64,000 bases of DNA, taken from Flavobacteriaceae bacterium. GTDB taxonomy: Bacteria > Bacteroidota > Bacteroidia > Flavobacteriales > Flavobacteriaceae. Shown piece by piece: positions 26,841 through 36,394 of this stretch (positions are counted from its first letter, which is position 1; the number at the start of each line of letters is the position of its first letter). Below the pieces are notes generated by a model, which was not told where the DNA came from, did not search any database, and worked only from the letters and a program-made list of their open reading frames with translations. The stretch is taken from positions 1 through 64,000 of the forward strand of contig CANGWK010000003.1 of NCBI GenBank assembly GCA_947457615.1. Direction: 5' to 3'. The translations under genes and the position numbers were made by a program.

Positions 26841-27614
26841 TTAACTAAATACTAAAACTAAAATCAACCAAAAAATTGGCACACTTTCCACCCAAAATGA
26901 AGTATAATATTTATTGCGATTTGTCGAAGAAAAGTGAATTAAAATTACGGTTACTAACCCAATTAAAAAAGAAACTAATGAGCTGTTAGATTTCAAAAAT
27001 TCTAAAACCACAAAAGAAATAACCAACAACATTCCGAATAACTTGGATTTATTAATTCCGAATTTTTGCGGAATTGTTTGCAACGAAATAGGATCAAAAG
27101 GACTATCAATTATTTCAAATGGGATTAAGAAACTTGAAACAATTAAAAATCTTTGAATCAAATTTATTTCATAATCTTGCAAGAAAAATTCTGTGTTTGC
27201 ATATGGAATACAAACAGTTATAAAAGTAACCACTACACTAACAAAAAATAATTTTATAAGCCCAAATTTTCTTAACAAAGGATATAGTAACACCAATAAA
27301 CCCGAAAATACAATATAAATCTGAATGGTGTTTTTTAAATTATTGAAAGTAAAAAACAATCCAATAAAAGAAAAAAATGTAACTAAAAATATGGAATAAT
27401 ATTTTATTGAATAAAAGTTTCCTTTACGTAATACCTCCAAATATTTTAAAAAATTATATCCCAAAATTGTGGCAAAGAAAACACAAGCTGAAAAAAAAGG
27501 AATGGGATGTAATTTAGCCGTGATTTCTGTGATTTTTACCAAACAAAAAACTGCAAAACCAACATGAATGGAAGATTGAATATAAAAATCAAGAAGTCTT
27601 TTCAGAAATTGCAT
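26841..27614 (-). CDS. UbiA-prenyltransferase-like integral membrane protein with degenerate first motif
   Basis: The product is 257 residues with seven to nine transmembrane helices. The second Asp-rich region is recognisable as EIIDSPFDPISLQTIPQKFG, close to the UbiA pattern of an Asp pair followed by a KT-P--G turn. The expected first motif (NDxxDxxxD) is replaced by YNFLKYLEVL, which lacks the aspartates. It is therefore either a non-catalytic relative or one with unusual metal binding. It is convergent with the DCC gene, and no quinone or haem pathway genes are nearby. Confidence 0.6.
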   Translation of the reverse strand: MQFLKRLLDFYIQSSIHVGFAVFCLVKITEITAKLHPIPFFSACVFFATILGYNFLKYLEVLRKGNFYSIKYYSIFLVTFFSFIGLFFTFNNLKNTIQIYIVFSGLLVLLYPLLRKFGLIKLFFVSVVVTFITVCIPYANTEFFLQDYEINLIQRFLIVSSFLIPFEIIDSPFDPISLQTIPQKFGINKSKLFGMLLVISFVVLEFLKSNSSLVSFLIGLVTVILIHFSSTNRNKYYTSFWVESVPIFWLILVLVFS

Positions 27615-27712
27615 ATTGCAAAATTAAACAATCTGTTAATAAACCCTCATTTTGGTTAACAAATTCTCTAAATATTACAATTTGTTTAAGCTAAAATTAG
27701 AAGTTTAATAAT

Positions 27713-27720
27713 TACTTTTG
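27713..27720 (+). promoter_or_regulatory. -7 promoter element of gcvP
   Basis: TACTTTTG is an exact TAnnTTTG match 65 bases before the gcvP ATG, leaving a leader of about 60 bases. No glycine riboswitch fold was recognised in that short leader. Confidence 0.45.
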
Positions 27721-27784
27721 AATGCTTTAAATTTGATAACAAATACAAAGCCAACACACAACAAACTTATACTTATTCTATTTA

Positions 27785-30628
27785 ATGAAAACAGACGCAT
27801 TTGCTTTACGCCATTTAGGTCCTCGAGAAAATGACCTTCAAAATATGTTTAAAACCATTGGAGTTGAAACATTAGAACAATTAATTTCCGAAACTGTACC
27901 AAGCGCAATCCGTTTGAAAAAAGATTTAGATTTAGATGCTGCAATGACTGAGTACGAATATTTATCGCACATTCAGGAATTAGGAAAAAAGAATAAAGTT
28001 TTTAAATCATATATAGGTTTAGGATACCACCCAACAATTATTCCGGCAGTTATTCAAAGAAATATTTTTGAAAATCCGGGTTGGTACACCGCTTATACTC
28101 CCTACCAAGCAGAAATTGCTCAAGGTCGCCTAGAAGCTATTTTGAACTATCAAACTACCATTATTGAATTAACGGGAATGGAGATTTCCAATGCTTCTCT
28201 ATTGGATGAAGGAACTGCAGCAGCAGAAGCAATGTCCTTATTGTTTGATGTTCGTTCACGAGATCAAAAGAAAAATAATGTTGCTAAATTCTTCGTTTCA
28301 GAAGAAGTTTTACCTCAAACTATTTCAATTTTACAAACACGGTCTACTCCAAGAGGAATAGAATTGGTAATTGGAAACCATGAAACTTTCGATTTTTCAA
28401 CCGATTTTTTTGGTGCTCTCTTACAATATCCCGGAAAATACGGTCAAGTAAACGACTATGCCGGATTTATTTCAAAAGCAAATTCAGCTGAAATAAAAGT
28501 TGCAGTTGCTGCTGATATTTTATCATTAACAACTTTAACTCCTCCAGGAGAAATTGGTGCTGATGTAGTGGTTGGAACCACACAGCGTTTCGGAATCCCG
28601 ATGGGTTATGGTGGTCCACATGCTGCCTTTTTTGCAACCAAAGAAGAATACAAACGTTCCATGCCAGGAAGAATTATTGGGGTAACAATTGACGTAAATG
28701 GCAATCGTGCTTTACGTATGGCATTAGGAACTCGCGAGCAACATATAAAACGTGAAAAAGCGACTTCTAACATTTGTACCGCTCAGGTTTTATTAGCTGT
28801 AATGGCAGGTATGTATGCGGTATATCATGGGCCGAAAGGTTTGAAAAATATTGCTAATAAAGTGCATGCTTCGGCTGTAACTTTGGCAGATGCCTTAAAT
28901 AAATTAGGTGTTTATCAAATGAACTCCTCTTTCTTTGATACTCTTTTGGTAAAAGCAGATGCAATTAAAGTAAAAGCCGTAGCCGAAAAACACGAAGTTA
29001 ATTTCTTTTATGTAGATGATGAAACTATTTCAATTTCTGTAAATGAAACCACTTCATTAAAAGACTTGAATCAAATTGTTTCCCTATTTGCGGAAGCATT
29101 AAATAAAGATAATTTTACAATTAGTGAATTAACTAATTCTACTAATTATCCTTCTTCATTAGCAAGAACTTCTACTTTTTTAACGCATGATGTTTTCAAT
29201 AAAAATCAATCGGAATCGCAATTGATGCGTTACATAAAAAGATTAGAACGCAAAGATTTATCGTTAAATCATTCGATGATTTCTCTTGGATCTTGTACTA
29301 TGAAATTAAATGCTGCTGCCGAAATGTTGCCTTTATCAATGGCAAATTGGAACAGCATTCACCCTTTTGCACCTATTGAACAAGCAGAAGGATACCAAAT
29401 AATGCTTAAGAAATTAGAACATCAATTGAATGAAGTAACTGGTTTTGCAGGCACTACTTTGCAACCAAACTCAGGTGCGCAAGGAGAATACGCTGGTTTG
29501 ATGACTATTCGTGCTTACCATCTATCTCGAGGCGATCACCACAGAAATATATGTTTAATTCCTTCCTCGGCTCACGGAACCAATCCCGCATCTGCAGCAA
29601 TGGCAGGAATGACAATTATTGTAACTAAAACTACTCCAGAAGGAAATATTGATGTAGAAGATTTAAGAGCAAAAGCAATTGAGCACAAAGATTATTTATC
29701 TGCATTAATGGTAACTTATCCTTCTACACATGGGGTTTTTGAAAGTACCATTATTGAAATTACAGATCTAATTCATGAATACGGAGGTTTAGTTTACATG
29801 GATGGCGCCAACATGAATGCCCAAGTCGGATTAACCAATCCTGCCACTATTGGTGCCGATGTGTGTCACTTAAACTTGCATAAAACGTTTGCCATTCCTC
29901 ATGGTGGTGGAGGTCCAGGTGTGGGTCCTATTTGTGTAAACGAAAAATTAGTTCCGTTTTTACCAACCAACCCTATTATACCAACCGGAGGAAGTCAGGC
30001 AATTTCAGCAATTTCAGCTGCTCCTTTTGGTTCTGCATTAGTATGTTTAATTTCTTATGGATACATTACGATGCTTGGTGCTGAAGGTTTAAAAAAAGCC
30101 ACACAATATGCCATTTTAAATGCCAACTACATGAAGGCGCGTTTGGAATCTAGTTACCCAGTTTTATATTCTGGAGAAATGGGAAGAGCTGCTCACGAAA
30201 TGATTTTAGATTGCCGTGCTTTCAAACAACAAGGGATAGAAGTTACCGATATCGCTAAACGATTGATGGATTATGGTTTTCATGCACCAACTGTTTCTTT
30301 TCCAGTTGCTGGAACCTTGATGATTGAACCAACCGAAAGTGAGGATGTTGCTGAACTAGACCGTTTTTGTGATGCAATGATATCAATTCGTAAAGAAATC
30401 GAACAAGTAGCAGCGGAGGACCACAATACGGTTTTACATAACGCTCCCCACACATTAGCAATGCTTACAGCAGATACTTGGAATTTTCCTTACACTCGAG
30501 AGCAAGCAGCATTTCCTTTAGAATATGTATCAGATAACAAATTTTGGCCAAGTGTTCGTCGTGTTGATGATGCTTATGGCGATAGAAATTTAGTTTGCAG
30601 TTGTGCTCCAATTGAAGCGTATATGTAA
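27785..30628 (+). CDS. gcvP: Glycine dehydrogenase (decarboxylating), P protein
   Basis: The 947-residue product is the full fused P-protein length. The N-terminal half opens with [16 protein letters not shown]. The C-terminal half contains the PLP-binding [18 protein letters not shown], with the lysine near residue 700, and [15 protein letters not shown]. It decarboxylates glycine with PLP and passes the aminomethyl group to GcvH of the glycine cleavage system. Other gcv genes are not in the window; scattered gcv genes are common in this phylum. A terminator follows. Confidence 0.97.
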   Translation: MKTDAFALRHLGPRENDLQNMFKTIGVETLEQLISETVPSAIRLKKDLDLDAAMTEYEYLSHIQELGKKNKVFKSYIGLGYHPTIIPAVIQRNIFENPGWYTAYTPYQAEIAQGRLEAILNYQTTIIELTGMEISNASLLDEGTAAAEAMSLLFDVRSRDQKKNNVAKFFVSEEVLPQTISILQTRSTPRGIELVIGNHETFDFSTDFFGALLQYPGKYGQVNDYAGFISKANSAEIKVAVAADILSLTTLTPPGEIGADVVVGTTQRFGIPMGYGGPHAAFFATKEEYKRSMPGRIIGVTIDVNGNRALRMALGTREQHIKREKATSNICTAQVLLAVMAGMYAVYHGPKGLKNIANKVHASAVTLADALNKLGVYQMNSSFFDTLLVKADAIKVKAVAEKHEVNFFYVDDETISISVNETTSLKDLNQIVSLFAEALNKDNFTISELTNSTNYPSSLARTSTFLTHDVFNKNQSESQLMRYIKRLERKDLSLNHSMISLGSCTMKLNAAAEMLPLSMANWNSIHPFAPIEQAEGYQIMLKKLEHQLNEVTGFAGTTLQPNSGAQGEYAGLMTIRAYHLSRGDHHRNICLIPSSAHGTNPASAAMAGMTIIVTKTTPEGNIDVEDLRAKAIEHKDYLSALMVTYPSTHGVFESTIIEITDLIHEYGGLVYMDGANMNAQVGLTNPATIGADVCHLNLHKTFAIPHGGGGPGVGPICVNEKLVPFLPTNPIIPTGGSQAISAISAAPFGSALVCLISYGYITMLGAEGLKKATQYAILNANYMKARLESSYPVLYSGEMGRAAHEMILDCRAFKQQGIEVTDIAKRLMDYGFHAPTVSFPVAGTLMIEPTESEDVAELDRFCDAMISIRKEIEQVAAEDHNTVLHNAPHTLAMLTADTWNFPYTREQAAFPLEYVSDNKFWPSVRRVDDAYGDRNLVCSCAPIEAYM

Positions 30629-30658
30629 TTAAATTCCAAATTAAAAACTCCAATATTT

Positions 30659-30694
30659 AAAAGGTTTCAAATGAAAATTTGAAGCCTTTTTTTT
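30659..30694 (+). terminator. Terminator of gcvP
   Basis: AAAGGTTTCAAAT and ATTTGAAGCCTTT form a 13-base stem with one G-U pair around GAAA and run into eight T residues. Confidence 0.85.
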
Positions 30695-30698
30695 ATTT

Positions 30699-30799
30699 GG
30701 GCAGCTATTCCGCCTTCCGTTCCCGCTTTTTTTTCATGCTTCAAAAAAGAAGCAAAAAAAAAGAGCTCCACTCAAGTCGGGCTGCGGGCGGAAATAGTT
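30699..30799. repeat. Intergenic repeat with imperfect terminal inverted ends (family B)
   Basis: The ends CTATTCCGCC and GGGCGGAAATAG are imperfect inverted copies. Inside are GCTTC-AAAAAAGAAGC and A/T runs. The G+C-rich ends (GCTGCGGGCGG) stand out from the A+T-rich surroundings. Similar GCTGCGGGCGGA sequences are familiar from other Flavobacterium intergenic regions, but that is recollection, not a search. No reading frame is present. Confidence 0.5.
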
Positions 30800-30854
30800 A
30801 ACATAGAATATTGAAAAAAATAAAAATAATCAAGTTAATGCTATTCTAATAAAG

Positions 30855-30862
30855 TAACTTTG
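30855..30862 (+). promoter_or_regulatory. -7 promoter element of the truncated haemoglobin gene
   Basis: TAACTTTG is an exact TAnnTTTG match, with a leader of about 15 bases to the ATG at 30882. Confidence 0.55.
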
Positions 30863-30881
30863 TAAATCATTTTTCAAGAAT

Positions 30882-31271
30882 ATGAAAGACATCCAAAACC
30901 AAGAAGATTTATATGAAGTCATGAATGATTTCTACAAAAAATTATTAGCTGATGAAGCAATCCGTTATATTTTTACCGATGTTGTTAAGATTAAATTAGA
31001 GGATCATTTGCCTATATTGGTCGCTTTTTGGTCTCAATCGATTTTAGGAACTGGCGGTTATTTTAATAATCTTACTCAAATTCATCTCGATGTAAATGCT
31101 AAATCTTATTTATCAAAAGAACTTTTTGAAATATGGCTAAATCACTTTGATGCGGCTATAAACGAAAATTTTAATGGTATAAACTGTGAACGAATGAAAA
31201 ATCAAGCGCACAATTTATCGATCGTAATGCAGATTAAAATTGCAAAAGAAAAAGAAAAAGAAAAAGAATAA
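30882..31271 (+). CDS. Group III truncated haemoglobin
   Basis: The product is 129 residues. The 2-on-2 globin core includes VAFWSQSILGTGGYFNN and the proximal-His region QIHLDVNAKSYLSKELFEIWLNHF (His68). His42 is a candidate distal-side residue. Group III globins bind O2 or NO in the cytoplasm and are usually tied to nitrosative stress or micro-oxic life; the actual ligand is not deducible. The tail is a pure Lys-Glu repeat (KEKEKEKE) encoded by a six-base AAAGAA-type tandem repeat that could vary in length by slippage. Confidence 0.88.
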   Translation: MKDIQNQEDLYEVMNDFYKKLLADEAIRYIFTDVVKIKLEDHLPILVAFWSQSILGTGGYFNNLTQIHLDVNAKSYLSKELFEIWLNHFDAAINENFNGINCERMKNQAHNLSIVMQIKIAKEKEKEKE

Positions 31272-31395
31272 AAATTATAATATTACCAATTTATTAATGT
31301 ATTTATTAAAGATATCATAATTAAGTAATATTTTTTAAACCCAATAGATAATTTTAAATTAATTATTAATAAATTCGTTTTGTAATCCTTTTAAA

Positions 31396-32454
31396 ATGAA
31401 CATAAAAATAACTGGCTCTGGAAGTTATATACCGACTGAAACGGTAACAAATAATGACTTTTCAAATCACATTTTTTTAAACGAAGATGGCTCGAATTTT
31501 GCTCTTTCTAATGAAATTATTACTGAAAAATTCTATGGTATTACTGGCATACAAGAACGAAAATATGTTACTGACGATTTAACTACTTCAGACATTGGTT
31601 TTATAGCTGCTAAAAGAGCAATTGAAGACTCAAAAATAGATCCAGAAACTCTAGATTACATCATCTTTGCTCATAATTTTGGAGATGTGAAAAAAGGAAC
31701 TATTCAAACTGATTTACTTCCAAGTTTGGCCAGTAGAGTAAAACATAATTTACGCATAAAAAATCCTAAATGTATTGCCTACGATATGCTTTTTGGTTGC
31801 CCTGGGTGGCTGGAAGGAGTCATCCAAGCACAAGCTTTTATTAAAGCTGGAATGGCAAAAAAATGTTTGATTATAGGTGCTGAAACCTTATCAAGAGTGG
31901 TTGACACTCACGATAGAGATTCTATGATTTATTCGGATGGTGCTGGAGCAACTATTATTGAAACTTGTGATGATGAAGGTGGTATATTAGCGCATGATAC
32001 TGCCACATTTACCTACGACGAAGCCTATTTTTTATTCTTCGGAAAATCATTTAATAAGGATCATAATCCTGATGTTCGTTACCTTAAAATGCACGGAAGA
32101 AAAATCTACGAATTTGCCTTGTCAAACGTTCCAAAAGCAATGAAAGATTGTTTAGATAAAAGTGGTGTTGACATCAGCCAATTAAAAAAAATACTTATTC
32201 ATCAGGCAAATGAAAAAATGGATGAAGCTATTGTGCAACGTTTTTATAAACTTTATGACCAAACAATGCCAGATGGAATAATGCCCATGAGTATTCATGA
32301 ATTAGGAAACTCAAGTGTTGCAACCGTTCCTACTCTGTACGATTCTTTAATTAAAGGTAAAATAAAAGACCAATCAATAAACAAAGGCGATGTGATTTTA
32401 TTTGCTTCAGTAGGATCTGGAATGAACATAAATGCCATTGTTTATAGAATGTAA
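31396..32454 (+). CDS. 3-oxoacyl-ACP synthase III (KAS III/FabH-like) family protein
   Basis: The product is 352 residues. The thiolase-fold triad is visible: Cys135 in MLFGCPGWLEG, His near 268 in LIHQANEKM, and Asn near 306 in LGNSSVATVP. The product is longer than housekeeping FabH (about 317-335) and has divergent loops (HNFGDVKKGTIQTDLLP). It may therefore be a specialised condensing enzyme rather than the main fatty-acid initiator. It is followed on the same strand by a methyltransferase-like gene and a glycosyltransferase, but a promoter lies between, so functional linkage is only suggested. Confidence 0.85.
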   Translation: MNIKITGSGSYIPTETVTNNDFSNHIFLNEDGSNFALSNEIITEKFYGITGIQERKYVTDDLTTSDIGFIAAKRAIEDSKIDPETLDYIIFAHNFGDVKKGTIQTDLLPSLASRVKHNLRIKNPKCIAYDMLFGCPGWLEGVIQAQAFIKAGMAKKCLIIGAETLSRVVDTHDRDSMIYSDGAGATIIETCDDEGGILAHDTATFTYDEAYFLFFGKSFNKDHNPDVRYLKMHGRKIYEFALSNVPKAMKDCLDKSGVDISQLKKILIHQANEKMDEAIVQRFYKLYDQTMPDGIMPMSIHELGNSSVATVPTLYDSLIKGKIKDQSINKGDVILFASVGSGMNINAIVYRM

Positions 32455-32530
32455 AATAAGAAAAAAGTAATTTTTGTTGTGTTATAATGGGTTAATTTTA
32501 AGGTTAAATTACTAAATTTACAAATTGTTT

Positions 32531-32538
32531 TATATTTG
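32531..32538 (+). promoter_or_regulatory. -7 promoter element of the methyltransferase-glycosyltransferase pair
   Basis: TATATTTG is an exact match to the consensus, 15 bases before the ATG at 32553. Confidence 0.55.
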
Positions 32539-32552
32539 AACCAAATTCTATA

Positions 32553-33077
32553 ATGTACGAAAAAACATTTCCAAATAAAAGATTCAAGCATACTTTAGAA
32601 TTTTTACAAAAATACGTTTCTACTTCTGAGATTATTTTAGATTTAGGAGTTCCCAATCCATTTTCCAAAATAATGGAGGATAATAATTATACAGTTAAAA
32701 ATACTACTGGAGAAGATTTAGACAACAACCAAACTACTTTAAAAACAGAAACATATTCTGTTTTTACTGCATTCGAAATATTCGAACATTTATTAAATCC
32801 TTACACCATTTTACAAAATGTTAATTGCAATAAACTACTAATATCCATTCCTTTACGATTGTGGTTTTCACCAGCTTATCGAAGTAAAACTGACATGTGG
32901 GATAGACATTATCATGAATTCGAAGATTGGCAATTGGATTGGCTATTAGAAAAAACAGGATGGAAAATAATTGCAAGAGAAAAATTCACTCATCCAGTTA
33001 AAAAAATTGGCTTCAGGCCGTTACTGCGCTATTTCACCCCCCGGTATTATATTATTTATGCTGAAAAAGTAAAATAA
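32553..33077 (+). CDS. Class I SAM-dependent methyltransferase-like protein
   Basis: The 174-residue product has a short Rossmann-like core. IILDLGVPNPFSKIM resembles motif I, but with DLGVPNP in place of the Gly-rich DxGxGxG loop. FTAFEIFEHLLNP matches the post-II EVLEHL motif. The glycine loss makes SAM binding uncertain. The ending (FRPLLRYFTPRYYIIYAEK) is typical of methyltransferase_11/23 relatives in surface-glycan contexts. The next gene starts on the base after its stop, so the two are co-translated. Confidence 0.72.
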   Translation: MYEKTFPNKRFKHTLEFLQKYVSTSEIILDLGVPNPFSKIMEDNNYTVKNTTGEDLDNNQTTLKTETYSVFTAFEIFEHLLNPYTILQNVNCNKLLISIPLRLWFSPAYRSKTDMWDRHYHEFEDWQLDWLLEKTGWKIIAREKFTHPVKKIGFRPLLRYFTPRYYIIYAEKVK

Positions 33078-33926
33078 ATGAAATTTTACATCGTCATTCC
33101 TTCTCACAATGAAGAAGAATTTATAGCTCTTACTCTGCAATCATTGGTAGAACAAACTGTTTTGCCCAATAAAATTGTAGTAGTTAACGACAATTCTACT
33201 GATAAAACAGCTGCTTTAGTATCTGAATTTGTAGAAAAATATCCCTTTATTAATTTGGTAAATAAAATTTCAGATGCCATACATTTGCCCGGAAGCAAAG
33301 TAATTCAAGCCTTTCAAAAAGGATTAGAAACTTTAGATTCTAATTATGATTTCATTGTGAAAGCAGATGCCGATTTGATTTTCCCATCTAATTATTTTGA
33401 AACCATTATCTCGCATTTTCATTCGGATGCAAAAATTGGAATGGCTGGCGGATTCGCTTATATTGAGAAAAATGGAGAATTCATTTTAGAAAACCTGACT
33501 GATAAAGATCATATCCGTGGTGCATTTAAAGCCTATAGAAAAGAAACTTTCCAACAAATTGGGGGTCTAAAACCAGCAATGGGCTGGGATACTGTGGATG
33601 AATTACTTTGCAAATTTTACAATTGGAAAGTAATTACAGACTCTTCATTAAAAGTAAAACATTTAAAACCAACTGGTGCAAATTATAATAAAACAGCTCG
33701 TTACAAACAAGGAGAAGCCTTTTACTCTCTAGGATACGGCTTTTGGATAACAGCCATAGCCTCTGCTAAACTGGCAATGATGAAGAAAAAGCCACTCTTA
33801 TTTTTAGATTATATAAAAGGTTTTTGGTTAGCTAAATCTAATAAAAAAGAATTATTAGTTACTATTGAACAAGCGAAATTCATAAGAAATTATCGTTTAA
33901 AAAAAATGAAAGAAAAATTGTTTTAG
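33078..33926 (+). CDS. Family 2 glycosyltransferase
   Basis: The product is 282 residues. It has the GT-A fold opening YIVIPSHNEEEFIALTLQSL, NDNSTDKT, and the metal/nucleotide-sugar motif in VKADADLIFP (DAD). RGAFKAYRKETFQQIGG and WDTVDELL provide the acceptor-site region typical of GT2. The C-terminal part has a hydrophobic segment (GFWITAIASAKLAMM). The sugar and acceptor are unknown. It abuts the methyltransferase gene with no gap, suggesting a joint role in glycan or glycolipid modification. Confidence 0.88.
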   Translation: MKFYIVIPSHNEEEFIALTLQSLVEQTVLPNKIVVVNDNSTDKTAALVSEFVEKYPFINLVNKISDAIHLPGSKVIQAFQKGLETLDSNYDFIVKADADLIFPSNYFETIISHFHSDAKIGMAGGFAYIEKNGEFILENLTDKDHIRGAFKAYRKETFQQIGGLKPAMGWDTVDELLCKFYNWKVITDSSLKVKHLKPTGANYNKTARYKQGEAFYSLGYGFWITAIASAKLAMMKKKPLLFLDYIKGFWLAKSNKKELLVTIEQAKFIRNYRLKKMKEKLF

Positions 33927-33976
33927 AATACCTTCATTCGAATTAAAACAAAAACTAAAATCCCAACAAAAAATAG

Positions 33977-33984
33977 TATTTTTG
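33977..33984 (+). promoter_or_regulatory. -7 promoter element of mlaE-mlaF
   Basis: TATTTTTG is an exact consensus match. The remaining leader of about 40 bases contains a small palindrome (TTCTATTTATATAGAA). Confidence 0.5.
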
Positions 33985-34027
33985 CAGTATTCTATTTATA
34001 TAGAATATAATTAATTGAATTAAATAA

Positions 34028-34774
34028 ATGATTCTTCTTCGTTATTTATCCTATATCGGAAAATACTTTTTAATGCTAAAAGAAGTATTCAATAAGCCTA
34101 CCAAATGGTCAGTAATGCGTGGTTTAATTTTAAAGGAAATTGATGACTTAATTATTGGTTCCTTAGGAATTGTTGCATTTATTTCCTTCTTTGTGGGAGG
34201 TGTAGTTTCCATACAGACTGCATTAAACTTAATAAACCCATTGATTCCTAGAGAAATTATTGGTTTTGCTACAAGAGAATCGATTATTTTAGAATTTGCG
34301 CCAACCTTTATATCGATAGTAATGGCAGGTAAAATGGGTTCTTTTATTACTTCTAGCATCGGAACGATGCGAGTAACAGAACAAATAGATGCCTTAGAGG
34401 TAATGGGGGTCAATTCATTGAATTATTTAGTATTTCCCAAAATAATTGCTTCGCTTTTATATCCATTTATTATTGGAATCGCTATGTTTCTGGGTATTTT
34501 AGGAGGATGGATAGCAGGCGTTTATGGCGGATTTGTCTCTAGTAGTGAGTTTGTTGCAGGTGTACAAATCAATTTTATTCCATATCATATTACTTATGCC
34601 GTAATTAAGACAATTATCTTTGCATTATTTCTTTCTACAATACCCTCATTTCATGGTTATTATATGAAAGGTGGCGCATTAGAAGTTGGTAAAGCAAGTA
34701 CCATTTCTTTCGTGTGGACAAGTGTTGTAATAATACTAGTGAACTATATTTTAACCCAATTATTGTTAGCCTAA
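34028..34774 (+). CDS. mlaE: MlaE-family lipid ABC transporter permease
   Basis: The product is 248 residues with five to six membrane segments and the MlaE/YrbE signatures: FVGGVVSIQTALNL, the coupling-helix region FAPTFISIVMAGKMGSFITSSIGTMRVTEQIDALEVMG (split across the loop), and the C-terminal SFHGYYMKGGALEVGKAS. MlaE with MlaF moves phospholipids between inner and outer membrane with an MCE protein (MlaD). No MCE gene follows here. The stop overlaps the mlaF start (TAATG). Confidence 0.92.
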   Translation: MILLRYLSYIGKYFLMLKEVFNKPTKWSVMRGLILKEIDDLIIGSLGIVAFISFFVGGVVSIQTALNLINPLIPREIIGFATRESIILEFAPTFISIVMAGKMGSFITSSIGTMRVTEQIDALEVMGVNSLNYLVFPKIIASLLYPFIIGIAMFLGILGGWIAGVYGGFVSSSEFVAGVQINFIPYHITYAVIKTIIFALFLSTIPSFHGYYMKGGALEVGKASTISFVWTSVVIILVNYILTQLLLA

Positions 34775-35538
34775 TGATAGAAGTAAAAAATGTAGAAAAA
34801 TCATTTGATGGTGTTAAAATTTTAAAAGGGATTTCCACCACTTTTGAAACAGGAAAAACAAATTTAATTATCGGGCAAAGTGGCTCTGGTAAAACAGTTT
34901 TATTAAAATCACTGTTAGGAATTTTCACTCCTGAAGTAGGAACTATTTCTTTTGACGGAAGAATTTACTCCGAATTATCTGCAGACGAAAAAAGAACTTT
35001 ACGAACTGAAATCGGAATGGTTTTTCAAGGAAGTGCCTTATTTGACGGCATGACAGTTGAAGAAAATGTTGGTTTCCCTTTAAAAATGTTTACTGACAAA
35101 AATCCAGCTCAAATAAAAGAAAGAGTAGATTTTGTTATTCAAAGAGTTAACTTAATAGATGCGAATCATAAAAAGCCTTCCGAAATTTCTGGAGGAATGC
35201 AAAAACGAGTTGCTATAGCTAGAGCAATTGTAAACAATCCTAAATATCTTTTTTGTGACGAACCAAACTCAGGTTTAGATCCAAAAACTGCAATATTAAT
35301 TGATAATTTAATTCATGAAATTACAGAAGAATATAATATCACCACAGTAATTAATACCCACGATATGAATTCGGTGATGGAAATTGGTCAAAAAATTATT
35401 TTTATTAAAGAAGGAGTTTTAGCATGGGAAGGAACTAAAAAAGACATTTTTAAGACCGATAATGAAGCCATTGTAGATTTTGTGTATTCCTCTAATTTAT
35501 TTAAAAAAATTAGAAAAGCACAAAATAAAGAGCTTTAA
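34774..35538 (+). CDS. mlaF: MlaF-family lipid ABC transporter ATP-binding protein
   Basis: The product is 254 residues from the ATG at 34774, which shares a base with the mlaE stop. The open frame extends 60 bases further upstream, but that stretch is inside mlaE and gives no ABC sequence. Motifs: Walker A GQSGSGKT (34-41), Q-loop MVFQGSALFD, signature ISGGMQKRVAIARA, Walker B YLFCDEPNSGLDP, switch NTHDMNSV. It powers the MlaE permease. Confidence 0.94.
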   Translation: MIEVKNVEKSFDGVKILKGISTTFETGKTNLIIGQSGSGKTVLLKSLLGIFTPEVGTISFDGRIYSELSADEKRTLRTEIGMVFQGSALFDGMTVEENVGFPLKMFTDKNPAQIKERVDFVIQRVNLIDANHKKPSEISGGMQKRVAIARAIVNNPKYLFCDEPNSGLDPKTAILIDNLIHEITEEYNITTVINTHDMNSVMEIGQKIIFIKEGVLAWEGTKKDIFKTDNEAIVDFVYSSNLFKKIRKAQNKEL

Positions 35539-35667
35539 TTCCGAAACAAATTATCAATTATTTTATTTTACTTCCATGCTCTAAGCTTTAAAAAGTATAG
35601 AGATAAATTATGGAGTTATTGTGCTTAATTTTTCGAGAATTACTTGTTTTTAGATTGATTCGAGATG

Positions 35668-35709
35668 TTCTTAAAATAAATAAACTCCAACATTTCTGTT
35701 GAAGTTTAT
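35668..35709 (-). terminator. Terminator of tRNA-Tyr
   Basis: ATAAACT and AGTTTAT arms with inner CAACA/TGTTG form a stem. On the minus strand it is followed by TTTATTTT. It lies directly after the tRNA 3' end. Confidence 0.65.
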
Positions 35710-35711
35710 AG

Positions 35712-35793
<82 letters not shown>

Positions 35794-35897
35794 ATTTGCT
35801 TTACGAGAGGTCAAATATAGTAACACTTTTTAAGTTTTCAAATTAAATTAAAACTTAATTTGAAAATAAACTTTAATCTTATGATTTCGAATAAAAT

Positions 35898-35927
35898 AAA
35901 AAAAATCTCACTAGGAGACTTTTTTTA
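35898..35927 (-). terminator. Terminator of the TlpA-like gene
   Basis: AAAAAATCTC and GAGACTTTTTT arms flank ACTAG. The T/A tracts on both sides suit termination of the minus-strand thioredoxin gene that ends at 35948. Confidence 0.6.
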
Positions 35928-35947
35928 TTTTATTGGTAATGTCATTA

Positions 35948-36394
35948 TTATTTTGAAGAAGAAAAGCTTAAAAGCTCCAAAACTTTAGCTTTTAATTCGG
36001 CGTCTCTTAAATCTTTTGCAACAATTTTTCCAGATGCATCTATTAAAAAGGTAGTCGGAATTTGTTCTACACCATATTGTTTAGCTATTGGTTCTGCCCA
36101 TTCTTTTAAATTAGAAACTTGCACCCAAGTAATATTATCTTTTGCAATTGCTTGGTTCCAACTAGATAAATCCTTATCTAAAGAAACTCCAATTATATTT
36201 AATCCTTTGCTGTGCAATTCGTTGTAAATAGCAACTACATTTGGATTTTCTTTTCTACAAGGTCCACACCAAGAAGCCCAAAAATCTATAATAGTAACTT
36301 TACCCAAAGACTCTTTTAGGGAAACAACTTTTCCTTGTGGTGTTTTTGCAGAAAAATCAGGAGCAATACTTCCTATCTCAGCTATTGCTGCTAT
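35948..36394 (-). CDS. TlpA-like thioredoxin domain (3' part of a frameshifted gene)
   Basis: The frame is open from the A11 tract (36394-36404) to the stop. It begins IAAIAEIGSIAPDFSAKTPQ, the usual entry into a TlpA/AhpC-TSA domain, and continues with the redox site DFWASWCGPCRKENP, then VSLDKD, and EQIPTTFLIDASGKIV with the cis-Pro. Without the shift, the only ATG (36307) would drop the first strands of the fold. In Bacteroidota this domain normally follows a DUF4369 lipoprotein domain in one chain, and that domain is encoded by the adjoining frame. The whole should be one disulfide reductase of about 385 residues at the periplasmic face. Confidence 0.8.
   Translation of the reverse strand: MAAIAEIGSIAPDFSAKTPQGKVVSLKESLGKVTIIDFWASWCGPCRKENPNVVAIYNELHSKGLNIIGVSLDKDLSSWNQAIAKDNITWVQVSNLKEWAEPIAKQYGVEQIPTTFLIDASGKIVAKDLRDAELKAKVLELLSFSSSK

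Noticed and set aside
27720..27784. Glycine riboswitch in the gcvP leader
   Set aside because: The leader is only about 60 bases, A+T-rich and without paired conserved elements.
30699..30799. Insertion sequence
   Set aside because: Inverted ends are present, but the element is about 100 bases long with no transposase frame.
34051..34413. 120-codon minus-strand frame inside mlaE
   Set aside because: Antisense to conserved MlaE motifs; composition is an artefact of the hydrophobic gene.
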